Source: Caballeronia pedi (GTDB lineage: Bacteria; Pseudomonadota; Gammaproteobacteria; Burkholderiales; Burkholderiaceae). From it: a stretch of 64,000 nucleotides of DNA. The notes beneath the pieces are model-generated. The model was given only the letters and a program-made list of their open reading frames with translations. It ran no database searches and had not been told where the DNA came from. The position numbers were made by a program, and so were the translations under genes. Position 1 is the stretch's first letter; each line of letters starts with the position of its first letter. This document shows positions 8,863-16,054 of this stretch, in pieces. The stretch is from the NCBI RefSeq assembly GCF_001544915.2, contig NZ_FCOE02000029.1, positions 1-64,000 of the forward strand. The letters are read 5' to 3'.

Positions 8863-8880
8863 CGAGGCCTCGCCGCCTCG
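8863..8880 (+). terminator. Possible weak hairpin terminator or attenuator
   Basis: CGAGGC and GCCTCG form a perfect 6-bp GC-rich stem with a 6-nt loop, directly followed by ATTTTG. It starts 6 bp after the small-subunit stop codon and lies before the transporter gene. It could reduce read-through from the dioxygenase genes. The T-run is short, so strong termination is doubtful. Confidence 0.4.
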
Positions 8881-8912
8881 ATTTTGGCCGATAGTCTCGG
8901 AAGGAGACAACC

Positions 8913-10256
8913 ATGAAAGAATCAGCATTCCTGAACGATGTGGCGAATGGGCCGATGAGCGCATTTCAGATACGCGCAGTCGCGTTGTGCGTCCTGATGA
9001 ACATGCTGGACGGCTTCGATGTACTGGCGTTGGCGTTTGTCGGTCCGCATCTTTCCGCTGACTGGCATCTGAGCGGCAAGGAGCTGGGATACCTGCTCAG
9101 CGCAGGGCTGTTCGGAATGGGAGCGGGGTCCATCCTGATAGCACCGGCTGCGGACAAATATGGAAGACGAACGCTGATTCTCCTCTGCTTGCCCACGATT
9201 GCACTCGGCATGTTGCTGTCCGCTTACGCGCAGAACCCGACTCAACTCCTCGTGCTGCGCGCGATAACCGGGCTGGGGATCGGTGGAATTCTCGCCAGCA
9301 TGAACGTGATCACGTCCGAGTACGCCACCAGCAAGTGGCGGAGTACCGCCATTAGCCTTCAGGTGGCCGGTTATCCAATCGGCGCGACGCTCGGAGGACT
9401 TCTTGCGAGCGAGGTGCTGAAGCACTTCGGCTGGCGCGGCGTGTTCGTTCTGGGCGGTGCGGCAACGGCGGTTCTCATACCGCTGGTCATGAGAGGACTG
9501 CCCGAATCGATCGACTTCCTCGTGACGAAGCGCCCCAAGAATGCGCTCATGAAACTCAACAAGGTTCTCGAGCGCATGAAGCGAGCAACCTTGCCGCAAC
9601 TTCCGATGCCGGAGACCGGCGAGGTCCCGAAAAGTCCGTGGGTCACCATCGTTTCCGGCAGCTATCTGTGGCGGACGATCGCGCTTTGCACGACCTGGCT
9701 GCTGGTGATGTTCAGCATCTATTTCGTCTTGAGCTGGACGCCGAAACTCATCGTGGCCGGAGGCGCTACTCCGCACGATGGTCTTCGCGCCGGCATCCTG
9801 CTCAATGTCGGCGGCATCTTCGGCGGCGCTCTTTTTGGTCTTATCGCCCTCAGGCTCGGAACGCGCCTGCTCGTCTCCGTCTACTTCGTGGTAACTGCCT
9901 TGCTGTTCTCCTATCTGGGCATGCAGTTGTCCGCTCTGGGCACAGGAACGGTGCTGTTTATCGTTGCGGGCGCCGGCGCCTTCGGATGCATGACCGGCAT
10001 GTATGCGCTCACCCCGACGGTCTACCCGGCCGATTGCAGAGGGACGGCCATGGGACTCGCGATCGGGATTGGTCGCGTCGGAGCCGTGATCGCGCCCATC
10101 GCGGCAGGCGCACTCGTCGATAAGGCATGGTCGCCTTCGGCAATCTATGGTTTGTTCGCCGTTCCCCTCCTGATCGCAGTATTCGCTGTGATCGCGGCAG
10201 GACAGCGCAAATCGGCTGCCTCGGTTCCGGTCGGCATCGTCGTCAAGCCGGAGTAA
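8913..10256 (+). CDS. MFS aromatic acid:H+ symporter (AAHS family, BenK/PcaK-like)
   Basis: A 447-residue major facilitator with about twelve membrane segments. The first helix carries MLDGFDVLALAFVGP, the DGFD motif of aromatic acid:H+ symporters, and the 2-3 loop has PAADKYGRRTLIL. A long basic central loop (TKRPKNALMKLNKVLERMKR) separates the halves. It should take up the aromatic acid that the upstream dioxygenase attacks. The ATG at 8913 has GGAAGGAGA ahead of it. It lies 56 bp after the dioxygenase small subunit and 16 bp before the LysR gene, so all four probably form one transcription unit, perhaps attenuated by the 8863-8880 hairpin. Confidence 0.82.
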   Translation: MKESAFLNDVANGPMSAFQIRAVALCVLMNMLDGFDVLALAFVGPHLSADWHLSGKELGYLLSAGLFGMGAGSILIAPAADKYGRRTLILLCLPTIALGMLLSAYAQNPTQLLVLRAITGLGIGGILASMNVITSEYATSKWRSTAISLQVAGYPIGATLGGLLASEVLKHFGWRGVFVLGGAATAVLIPLVMRGLPESIDFLVTKRPKNALMKLNKVLERMKRATLPQLPMPETGEVPKSPWVTIVSGSYLWRTIALCTTWLLVMFSIYFVLSWTPKLIVAGGATPHDGLRAGILLNVGGIFGGALFGLIALRLGTRLLVSVYFVVTALLFSYLGMQLSALGTGTVLFIVAGAGAFGCMTGMYALTPTVYPADCRGTAMGLAIGIGRVGAVIAPIAAGALVDKAWSPSAIYGLFAVPLLIAVFAVIAAGQRKSAASVPVGIVVKPE

Positions 10257-10272
10257 TCCAGGAGTTGTTGAG

Positions 10273-11187
10273 ATGGAACTGCGACACCTCCGCTACTTCG
10301 TGGCGGTAGCCGACGAAAAAAATTTCACGCGTGCCGCGCAACTTCTGAACATCGCTCAACCGCCATTGAGCCGTCAAATACAACAACTGGAAGAGGCGCT
10401 CGGCGTTCAGCTATTCGAGCGAAACGCCAGGCCCTTGAAGCTGACCGAAACCGGCAAGTTCTTCTACTCGCATGCAACGCAGATACTCGCCCAGACCGCG
10501 GAACTGGAGTCGATGACGCGCCGCGTGGGAAACATCGAACGCAGTCTCTCGGTCGGGTTTGTCGGTTCGACGCTGTACGGCATGCTGCCCAAACTCATCC
10601 GACGCTTCCGCGACGAGAACGCAACCGTGGAGCTGAGTCTCCACGAGATGTCCACGATGGACCAGATTCGAGCGTTGAAGGATGGCCGCATCGATGTCGG
10701 CTTCGGCCGGATTCGACTGGAGGACGCGAATATCCGGCGCATAACTTTGCGCGAGGAAAAGATGATCGTCGCGTTGCCTCATGGACATCCTCTATCGGCT
10801 ACGAACGCCATGCTCTCGCTGCGTGAACTCGTCAATGAAACGTTGATCATCTTTCCGCAAGCGCCCCGTCCGAGCTACGCGGACCAGGTGTTGTCCGCAT
10901 TCCAGGACCGGGCTCTGAAGCCTCGCCGAATCTACGAAGTACGTGAGTTGCAAATTGCGCTTGGGCTGGTAGCCGCCGGTGAAGGGGTTTCGATCGTTCC
11001 AAGCAGTGTGAACGGCCTGAAGCGAAACGACGTCAACTACATGCAACTGGACGATCCGACTCTGGTTTCTCCCGTCATCATGAGCATGCGTATGCTGGAC
11101 GAGTCGCGCGATGTCAAGGCGATGCTCGAACTCACCTACCAGCTGTATGAAGAAGAACGGATTCCGCACGTGCCGCGTACTGCTTAG
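10273..11187 (+). CDS. LysR-family regulator, BenM/CatM/CatR-like
   Basis: A 304-residue LysR regulator. The N-terminal winged HTH is textbook (MELRHLRYFVAVADEKNFTRAAQLLNIAQPPLSRQIQQLEE), and the wording of this region and of the effector domain (VGFVGSTLYGMLPKLIRRFR, GLVAAGEGVSIVPSSV) matches the muconate/benzoate-responsive branch (BenM, CatM, CatR). It lies only 16 bp after the transporter gene, on the same strand, unlike most LysR genes, which diverge from their targets. It may sense cis,cis-muconate and control catechol genes elsewhere, or tune this operon together with the AraC activator. No ATAC-N7-GTAT BenM site was noticed upstream of the dioxygenase. Confidence 0.78.
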   Translation: MELRHLRYFVAVADEKNFTRAAQLLNIAQPPLSRQIQQLEEALGVQLFERNARPLKLTETGKFFYSHATQILAQTAELESMTRRVGNIERSLSVGFVGSTLYGMLPKLIRRFRDENATVELSLHEMSTMDQIRALKDGRIDVGFGRIRLEDANIRRITLREEKMIVALPHGHPLSATNAMLSLRELVNETLIIFPQAPRPSYADQVLSAFQDRALKPRRIYEVRELQIALGLVAAGEGVSIVPSSVNGLKRNDVNYMQLDDPTLVSPVIMSMRMLDESRDVKAMLELTYQLYEEERIPHVPRTA

Positions 11188-11223
11188 CGCGGACAGGTCG
11201 GTATATCGCGTGAATGACCACGT

Positions 11224-11871
11224 TCACGATCTCGATCTGCTTCCGCTGACAAAACCCAGCCCGAGCCGCGCCGCGATCGAGACCATCGCAAGACTGATCG
11301 TCACGATGAGCATCGCGCGCTCGGTTCGCGATGCGCGATCGGTACGCTCGATCAGCAGTTCCGTTTCCGACTGACGCATCTGCGCAATCAGCATCCGAAT
11401 CCGGTCCATGCGCTCGAGGCCGACATCGCTCAGTATCATCGCGCGCGCTTGCGCTGTGCCTTGCTCCCTCAGAACGCTCAGCGTGCGTGCGAGTTCGGCG
11501 AGCTTGTCCGTCAGGGCGAGGTCGAGCGCATCGACGCGTGCAAGCTGCGCCGGGCTGTCGTGAACGAGCTTCCTGAGCTTTGCTGGCTGCGCTCGCACTT
11601 CGCCGATCGCCTGCAGGTACGGTCTGAGATAGGTTTCATTGACCGTGAGAATGTAGCCGCGCTGGCCGGTTTCGGCGTCGGTCACCAACTGAAGCGTGGT
11701 CTCCAGCGTCGACATCACCGGATACGTATGCTCGATCCAGTCGCGTTGCGCGAGCAGGATGCGGTGATAGCCGTAAGACGTCGCGGCGGCGACAATCACG
11801 AGCGCCATGAGCGGCACGACACGCCAGTCGAACGACTCGCGAATACGCCATCGCTCTCGCGCGCGTTTCAT
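11224..11871 (-). CDS. Membrane protein consisting of a CHASE3 sensor domain only
   Basis: A 215-residue protein with helices at ~18-38 and ~188-208 enclosing a CHASE3 domain. The CHASE3 signature is plain at residues 65-75 (DAETGQRGYIL), followed by YLRPYLQAIGEV. CHASE3 usually feeds a kinase, cyclase or chemotaxis output, but here the protein ends just after the second helix with an Arg/Ser tail. Its ATG overlaps the stop of the upstream MFS gene by four bases, so it is translationally coupled as the last gene of the sigma-54 linked unit. It may modulate a partner in trans, such as the transporter or the kinase at 16039-17508. That role is inference. Confidence 0.7.
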   Translation of the reverse strand: MKRARERWRIRESFDWRVVPLMALVIVAAATSYGYHRILLAQRDWIEHTYPVMSTLETTLQLVTDAETGQRGYILTVNETYLRPYLQAIGEVRAQPAKLRKLVHDSPAQLARVDALDLALTDKLAELARTLSVLREQGTAQARAMILSDVGLERMDRIRMLIAQMRQSETELLIERTDRASRTERAMLIVTISLAMVSIAARLGLGFVSGSRSRS

Positions 11872-13145
11872 CGCCGTTCAGAAGCGGCAGACAGCGCAAG
11901 CGACGACTCATCGGCGGCATCGCGGCCATTGCCGCACGCTTTCCTGATCGATGCGCCGAAGCACAGCCAGAGCGCGAGCGAGCCCGTCGACACCGCGCCC
12001 AGTGCGAGAAATGCGCTCACATAGCCGAAATGCTGTGCGATCGAGCCGCCCAGCGCGGGGCTGAGCGCCGCACCGATGCCCTGCACCGTCATCACCACGC
12101 CCTGCCCGACATTGACGCGCCCGGTGCCCTGCAGCAAACGCACGACGAGCGCCGGTACCGCCACGCTCTGCAGCCCCGCGCCGATACCGTCGAGCGCCTG
12201 AACCGGCCACACGCCCCACGCGGTGATGAACATCGCCGCAACCAGACCGCGCAGCGGCAATGCCAGAAAGGTGATCAGAATCACGCCCCAGTAGCCCGCG
12301 CGTTGAATCAGCCGATTCGCGAAGTACGCCGCGACGACCATCACGAGTTGCGCGACCACGATCGTCTGCGCGGTGAAGGCGCTCGGTTCGCCCTGATGCG
12401 CGGCGACGACGGCGAGGCCGTAGAGCGGCAGCATGGCCGCATTGCCGAGGTGGAACATCGCGAGCGCGGCGGCGAGCAACAGCAGCGGCCTGCACGTGAG
12501 CAACATGCGAAAACCGCTTGCGTGCTCATGCTCCGAAGAAGAAGACGAAGAAGAAGACGATGACGACGATGCAGCGAGACCGCGCGCGCTGTCGTGATCG
12601 ATCGAATCGCGGCGAATCAGCAGCGTCGAGAGCACGGTCATCGCGCCGAACACGCCCGCGAGCGCGAACACCGCGCCGAATCCGAAACGCCACCCGAGCC
12701 ATCCCGACAACGCCGCGCCCACGACATTTCCCGCGTGATTCGCCACCTGATTGCGCGCGAACTGCCGGTCGAAACCGCGCTCGCGCACGATGCCGAGCGT
12801 CACGCCCGCGACCGCGGGACCGAGCGCCGCGCCGGTCACCGCCGTGAGAATCTGCGAGGCGGCGACCATCCAGAAACCGTGCGACACCCACAGCGCGAGC
12901 GAAGCGAGCGTCGTCATGACGCCCGCCGCCACGATGAGGCCGCGCTTGTGATGCGTCGCATCGACGAGCGCGCCCGCCGGCGACGTCGCGAGCATGCCGG
13001 CGATGCCACCGAGCGTCATCACGGTGCCGATCGACTCCGGATGCCAGCCCTGCGCCTGCAGAAAGACGCCCAGAAACGGGCCGATGCCCGCCTGCACATC
13101 CGCCATGAAGAAGCTCAGTCCTTCGAGCGCGTAGAGAGGATTCAT
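11868..13145 (-). CDS. MFS transporter with a poly-serine central loop
   Basis: A 425-residue major facilitator with about twelve membrane segments (MADVQAGIGPFLGVFLQAQGW in helix 1, GGIAGMLATSPAGALVDATHHKRG around loop 2-3). It looks like an efflux or sugar-type carrier; the substrate is unknown. The cytosolic loop between helices 6 and 7 carries twelve consecutive serines followed by EHEHASG, encoded by a near-repetitive run of TCN codons. It starts 26 bp after the stop of the duplicated-domain gene and its stop overlaps the CHASE3 gene start, so it belongs to the operon downstream of the sigma-54 promoter. Confidence 0.75.
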   Translation of the reverse strand: MNPLYALEGLSFFMADVQAGIGPFLGVFLQAQGWHPESIGTVMTLGGIAGMLATSPAGALVDATHHKRGLIVAAGVMTTLASLALWVSHGFWMVAASQILTAVTGAALGPAVAGVTLGIVRERGFDRQFARNQVANHAGNVVGAALSGWLGWRFGFGAVFALAGVFGAMTVLSTLLIRRDSIDHDSARGLAASSSSSSSSSSSSEHEHASGFRMLLTCRPLLLLAAALAMFHLGNAAMLPLYGLAVVAAHQGEPSAFTAQTIVVAQLVMVVAAYFANRLIQRAGYWGVILITFLALPLRGLVAAMFITAWGVWPVQALDGIGAGLQSVAVPALVVRLLQGTGRVNVGQGVVMTVQGIGAALSPALGGSIAQHFGYVSAFLALGAVSTGSLALWLCFGASIRKACGNGRDAADESSLALSAASERR

Positions 13146-13171
13146 GAGCCGCTCACCGTGGACGTCTTCAG

Positions 13172-13732
13172 TCAGGCGGAAACCGGCGCGTCGATGAGTT
13201 CGGCGATCTCATCCACTTCGATCGTCCGTCCGTGGCGGTTCCGGATCCCGTGCCCCCACGCCTGTACGTGCACGCCCGGCGCGAGATACGCCGCAAGTTC
13301 GGCGGCGGCGTGCGGCGGCATGCGCAGCGAGGTGCCGTCGTCGAGCAGCGCGCCGCGCAGTTCACCCTTCGGGCCGAAGAGCGGCAGCACGACTTCGCCG
13401 CTCGCTTCCATCGGCTTGTGTTCGACGTGCGGCTTGTGATGCTTTTCGCCATCGTGATGCGGGCCTTCGTCGAGGATGATCTTGCCGCTCTTCGTCGCGA
13501 GCGAGACCGCCGCGATCATGTCCGCGCCGCGCGGCTTCACGCCACGCACACGGACCGCATCGCCCACGGCGACCTGCCGCGCGATCTGCCGCGACAGATG
13601 CGGCGGAAAGTGAACCTGCAGCGCTTGCCGCGCGCCCAGCACGATGCCATCGATTTCACCGTGCGGGTTCAGCAGAAAGCGCGTGACCGTGCCGCGCGTT
13701 TCGGGAAGGCTTTCAGGGTCGATCCAGTGCAT
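13172..13732 (-). CDS. Uncharacterised cytosolic protein with a tandemly duplicated small domain
   Basis: A 186-residue protein of unknown function. Two copies of a ~60-residue domain are visible: residues ~12-80 (TVTRFLLNPHGEIDGIVLG, then HFPPHLSRQI, GDAVRVRGV) and ~112-182 (GEVVLPLFGPKGELRGALLDDG, then RMPPHAAAEL, VHVQAWGHGIRNRHG). Both are homologous to the two domains of the neighbouring lipoprotein. A His/Lys-rich linker (HHDGEKHHKPHVEHKP) joins them. The repeating beta pattern with a GD-x-V-x-V-x-G turn suggests an OB-like barrel, an inference. No signal peptide is seen. The ATG at 13732 has AAGGA upstream; an earlier in-frame start would run into the preceding gene. It lies 52 bp downstream of the lipoprotein. 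Confidence 0.7.
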   Translation of the reverse strand: MHWIDPESLPETRGTVTRFLLNPHGEIDGIVLGARQALQVHFPPHLSRQIARQVAVGDAVRVRGVKPRGADMIAAVSLATKSGKIILDEGPHHDGEKHHKPHVEHKPMEASGEVVLPLFGPKGELRGALLDDGTSLRMPPHAAAELAAYLAPGVHVQAWGHGIRNRHGRTIEVDEIAELIDAPVSA

Positions 13733-13784
13733 TGCGTTGATCCTTAATTTGACGTTGATAAAAACATGCCGCGCGTCGACGCGC

Positions 13785-14531
13785 TCATGGGCTCGGCGGC
13801 GCACGGTCATAGAGCGAAGTCAGGTTGCCCGGCGCACCGAACGACGTCGCCTGGAGCGCGGTGCCGTATTGATTGCGCGTGCCGTAGCCCTGCGCCGATA
13901 CTTGCGCGCCCGCCCGAACGAGCGCGGGAAATTGCTGGGCTACGGGAGGCGTCAGTTTGATGACGGTGCCATCGGCGAGAATCACACCGTCGGGCTCGCC
14001 GCGCGGTGCGGTGGTGATGTGCGCCACTTGCCCCTGCGCGCTCAGACGCGCAAGCCCCGCGCCGCGCAGTTCGCGCGGCAAGCGCGGCGCGCCCGGCAGC
14101 GGCGGCTGATCGATGAGTTGCTGCCCGCTTCGCGCGTCGGTGATGCGTTGCGCCTTGAGATTGCCGCCCGCATCGCGCCAGCCGTCGATCCGCACGCTGT
14201 CGCCCGGTCGTAGCGCCGACGTGAGCTGTGCGCTCATGTGCGGCGGGAAGCGCACGAGCGCGCCGTCGCTGGTCAGGAAGCCGTCGACGTCGCCATCGGG
14301 GTTGATGAGAAAGCGCGCAACGGTAGCTTGCGCGCTGACTGTCGCGCCGACTTCCACGGGCGGCGGCGGCGGTGGTGGCACGCCCACTGCCGCGACGGGC
14401 GGCGGCGGCGCGACGGGTGGTTGAGTCTGAGCAACACAGCCCGCGCTCGTCGCGAACAGCACGACGAGATTGATCGCGCTCAGGACGCGGACGGCCGAGC
14501 AGTGGACCGGGTTCGTCGATGTCGATTGCAT
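13785..14531 (-). CDS. Lipoprotein with two copies of the uncharacterised domain, sigma-54 driven
   Basis: A 248-residue envelope protein. The N-terminus has a hydrophobic signal with the lipobox-like end LFATSAGC, putting the lipidated cysteine at residue 32, then a proline-rich spacer. Two domain copies follow: TVARFLINPDGDVDGFLTSDG with RFPPHMSAQL and GDSVRIDG, and GQVAHITTAPRGEPDGVILADG with LTPP and YGTRNQYG. The same pair recurs in the next gene without a signal. Its ATG has an AGGGAG site and sits about 20 bases after the predicted start of a sigma-54 promoter, making it the first gene of the unit controlled by the kinase/regulator pair directly upstream. The lipid site is a prediction; the domain's function is unknown. 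Confidence 0.72.
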   Translation of the reverse strand: MQSTSTNPVHCSAVRVLSAINLVVLFATSAGCVAQTQPPVAPPPPVAAVGVPPPPPPPVEVGATVSAQATVARFLINPDGDVDGFLTSDGALVRFPPHMSAQLTSALRPGDSVRIDGWRDAGGNLKAQRITDARSGQQLIDQPPLPGAPRLPRELRGAGLARLSAQGQVAHITTAPRGEPDGVILADGTVIKLTPPVAQQFPALVRAGAQVSAQGYGTRNQYGTALQATSFGAPGNLTSLYDRAPPSP

Positions 14532-14563
14532 GATTCACTCCCTGACTTTGACGTGGAGTCATC

Positions 14564-14579
14564 TGCAAGGGCCATGCCA
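14564..14579 (-). promoter_or_regulatory. Sigma-54 (RpoN) promoter of the lipoprotein operon
   Basis: Read on the minus strand the site is TGGCATGGCCCTTGCA. It fits the TGGCAC-N5-TTGCA consensus with a single change, and the invariant GG and GC are exactly 10 bases apart. The implied start is near 14553, about 20 bases before the ATG at 14531. An enhancer-binding regulator with a GAFTGA loop is encoded immediately upstream, which strengthens the call. Confidence 0.78.
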
Positions 14580-14629
14580 TTGAACGAAAGCCCGCGGCCC
14601 AATGGATCGGCGTGGCGAAGCGCCGTGCA

Positions 14630-14670
14630 GTGTCGGGAAAGCGGACGCGTGCTGTCCGGTTTCCCGACAC
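14630..14670. promoter_or_regulatory. Paired inverted enhancer (UAS) for the NtrC-type regulator
   Basis: GTGTCGGGAAA (14630-14640) and TTTCCCGACAC (14660-14670) are perfect inverted repeats; inside them CGGAC and GTCCG pair as well. Read as protein-binding DNA, this gives two related sites of form TGTC-N9-GACR, at 14631-14647 and 14653-14669, with centres 22 bp (two helical turns) apart and about 85-110 bp upstream of the sigma-54 start. This is the geometry of enhancer-binding-protein sites. It begins 4 bases after the regulator gene's stop codon. No T-run follows on the minus strand, so it is a poor terminator. Confidence 0.62.
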
Positions 14671-14674
14671 CCGC

Positions 14675-16054
14675 TCACGCATCGGACATGCCGAGGTTCG
14701 CGAGACGCGTGTAAAGCGATTGACGGCTGATGCCGAGCCTGCGCGCCGCCTCGGCGCGATTGCCGTCGGTGAGCGCGAGCGCGCGTGCGATCAGCGTGCG
14801 TTCGAGCTGGGCGAGTGCGTCGTCGAGTGAAAGCTCGGCAAGGCCGGCAGGGATTGCGTCGATGGTGGCGCTCGCGGCCGTGTCGAAGAGAAAGGCGAAG
14901 TCGTCGCGCGTGAGCAGCGCACCCGGCGCGAGCGCGCTCGCCCGCTCGATCGCGTTCGCCAGCTCGCGCACGTTGCCGGGCCACGCGAAGGTGACGAGCA
15001 TGCGCTGCGCATCGGCGGAAAGACGTTTGCGCGACGCATCGGGCGATCCCGCGAGCATCGACAGGAAATGTTCCGCGAGCGGCAGGATATCGGCCACGCG
15101 CTCACGCAGGGGCGGCAAGTGCAGCGGGATCACGTCGAGCCGGTACAGCAGATCGCGCCGGAACGCGCCCTGCGCGACCATTGCAGGGAGATCGCGGTGC
15201 GTGGCGGCCACGATGCGTACATCGACGGCGACCGGCCGGTTCGTGCCAAGCGGCGTGACCTGCCGCTCCTGAAGCACACGCAGCAGCTTGGCCTGCATGG
15301 CGAGCGGCATGTCGCCGATTTCATCGAGAAAGAGCGTGCCGCCGTGCGCCTCCTCGAAGCGCCCGCGCCGCTCCGCATGCGCGCCAGTGAACGCGCCCTT
15401 GCCGTGACCGAACAGCTCGCTTTCGAGCAGATCCTCCGGAATCGCCGCGCAGTTCACGGCGACGAACGGCCCACTCGAGCGCGCCGACGCCCGGTGCAGC
15501 ACGTGCGCCGCCACTTCCTTGCCGGTGCCCGTCTCGCCGGTGATGAGCACCGTCGAGTGGGTTCCCGCCGCGCGGCCCAGACGCTTTTGCACGTCGCGCA
15601 TGGCTTCGCTCACGCCGAGCAGTTGCGGCTCGCGCGAGGCCGTTTCATCCGCGAAGGCGGGCGTCGCGGCGTCGGGCGCATCGGGATGCGCCGCCAGCAT
15701 GCGTTCGAGCAGCGCGGCGATCTCGTCGCGGCCGACCGGTTTGGTCAGATGCTCGAACGCACCGAGCCGCATCGCGCCGATGGTGTTGTCGCTCGTCGCG
15801 TGCGCGGTGAGCATCACGACCGGCACGCGTTGCAGGCCGTGCGCGCCGCGCAGCGATTCGAGCACCGCCAGACCATCCGTGCCCGGCAAACGGAAGTCGA
15901 GAAAGATGCAGTCGGGCGCTTGCCGCTCGCGCAGGCGTTCGAAGGCCGCTTCGCCCGAACGCGCTTCGAGCGGCGTGTGGCCGAGGTCCTGCACGGTTTC
16001 GGCGAGACCTTCGCGAAAGGCGTCGTCGTCGTCGATGATCAGTATGGTCGCCAT
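14675..16054 (-). CDS. Sigma-54-dependent response regulator (NtrC family)
   Basis: A 459-residue enhancer-binding protein. Receiver domain ~1-115: acidic pocket IDDDD, phospho-acceptor Asp53 (IFLDFRLPG), Thr/Lys switch residues (MLTAHAT, LTKP). AAA+ domain ~145-375: Walker A GETGTGKE (173-180), the sigma-54 contact loop GAFTGA (220-225), Walker B TLFLDEIGDMPL. C-terminal Fis-type HTH ~425-455 (GNRAEAARRLGISRQSLYTRL). The ATG at 16054 overlaps the kinase gene by 16 bases, so the pair is coupled. A sigma-54 promoter with a paired inverted enhancer lies right after this gene, before the lipoprotein operon, which is its probable target. No named orthologue is recognised. Confidence 0.88.
   Translation of the reverse strand: MATILIIDDDDAFREGLAETVQDLGHTPLEARSGEAAFERLRERQAPDCIFLDFRLPGTDGLAVLESLRGAHGLQRVPVVMLTAHATSDNTIGAMRLGAFEHLTKPVGRDEIAALLERMLAAHPDAPDAATPAFADETASREPQLLGVSEAMRDVQKRLGRAAGTHSTVLITGETGTGKEVAAHVLHRASARSSGPFVAVNCAAIPEDLLESELFGHGKGAFTGAHAERRGRFEEAHGGTLFLDEIGDMPLAMQAKLLRVLQERQVTPLGTNRPVAVDVRIVAATHRDLPAMVAQGAFRRDLLYRLDVIPLHLPPLRERVADILPLAEHFLSMLAGSPDASRKRLSADAQRMLVTFAWPGNVRELANAIERASALAPGALLTRDDFAFLFDTAASATIDAIPAGLAELSLDDALAQLERTLIARALALTDGNRAEAARRLGISRQSLYTRLANLGMSDA

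Noticed and set aside
11209..11228. CGTGAA...TTCACG inverted repeat between the converging LysR and CHASE3 genes
   Set aside because: Six base pairs with an 8-nt loop, partly inside the CHASE3 stop, no T-run; not distinguishable from chance.
14630..14670. Long inverted repeat read as a rho-independent terminator of the regulator gene
   Set aside because: No T-run follows on the minus strand, and internal TGTC-N9-GACR symmetry plus the 22-bp spacing and the sigma-54 promoter fit an enhancer better. A mixed role is not excluded.
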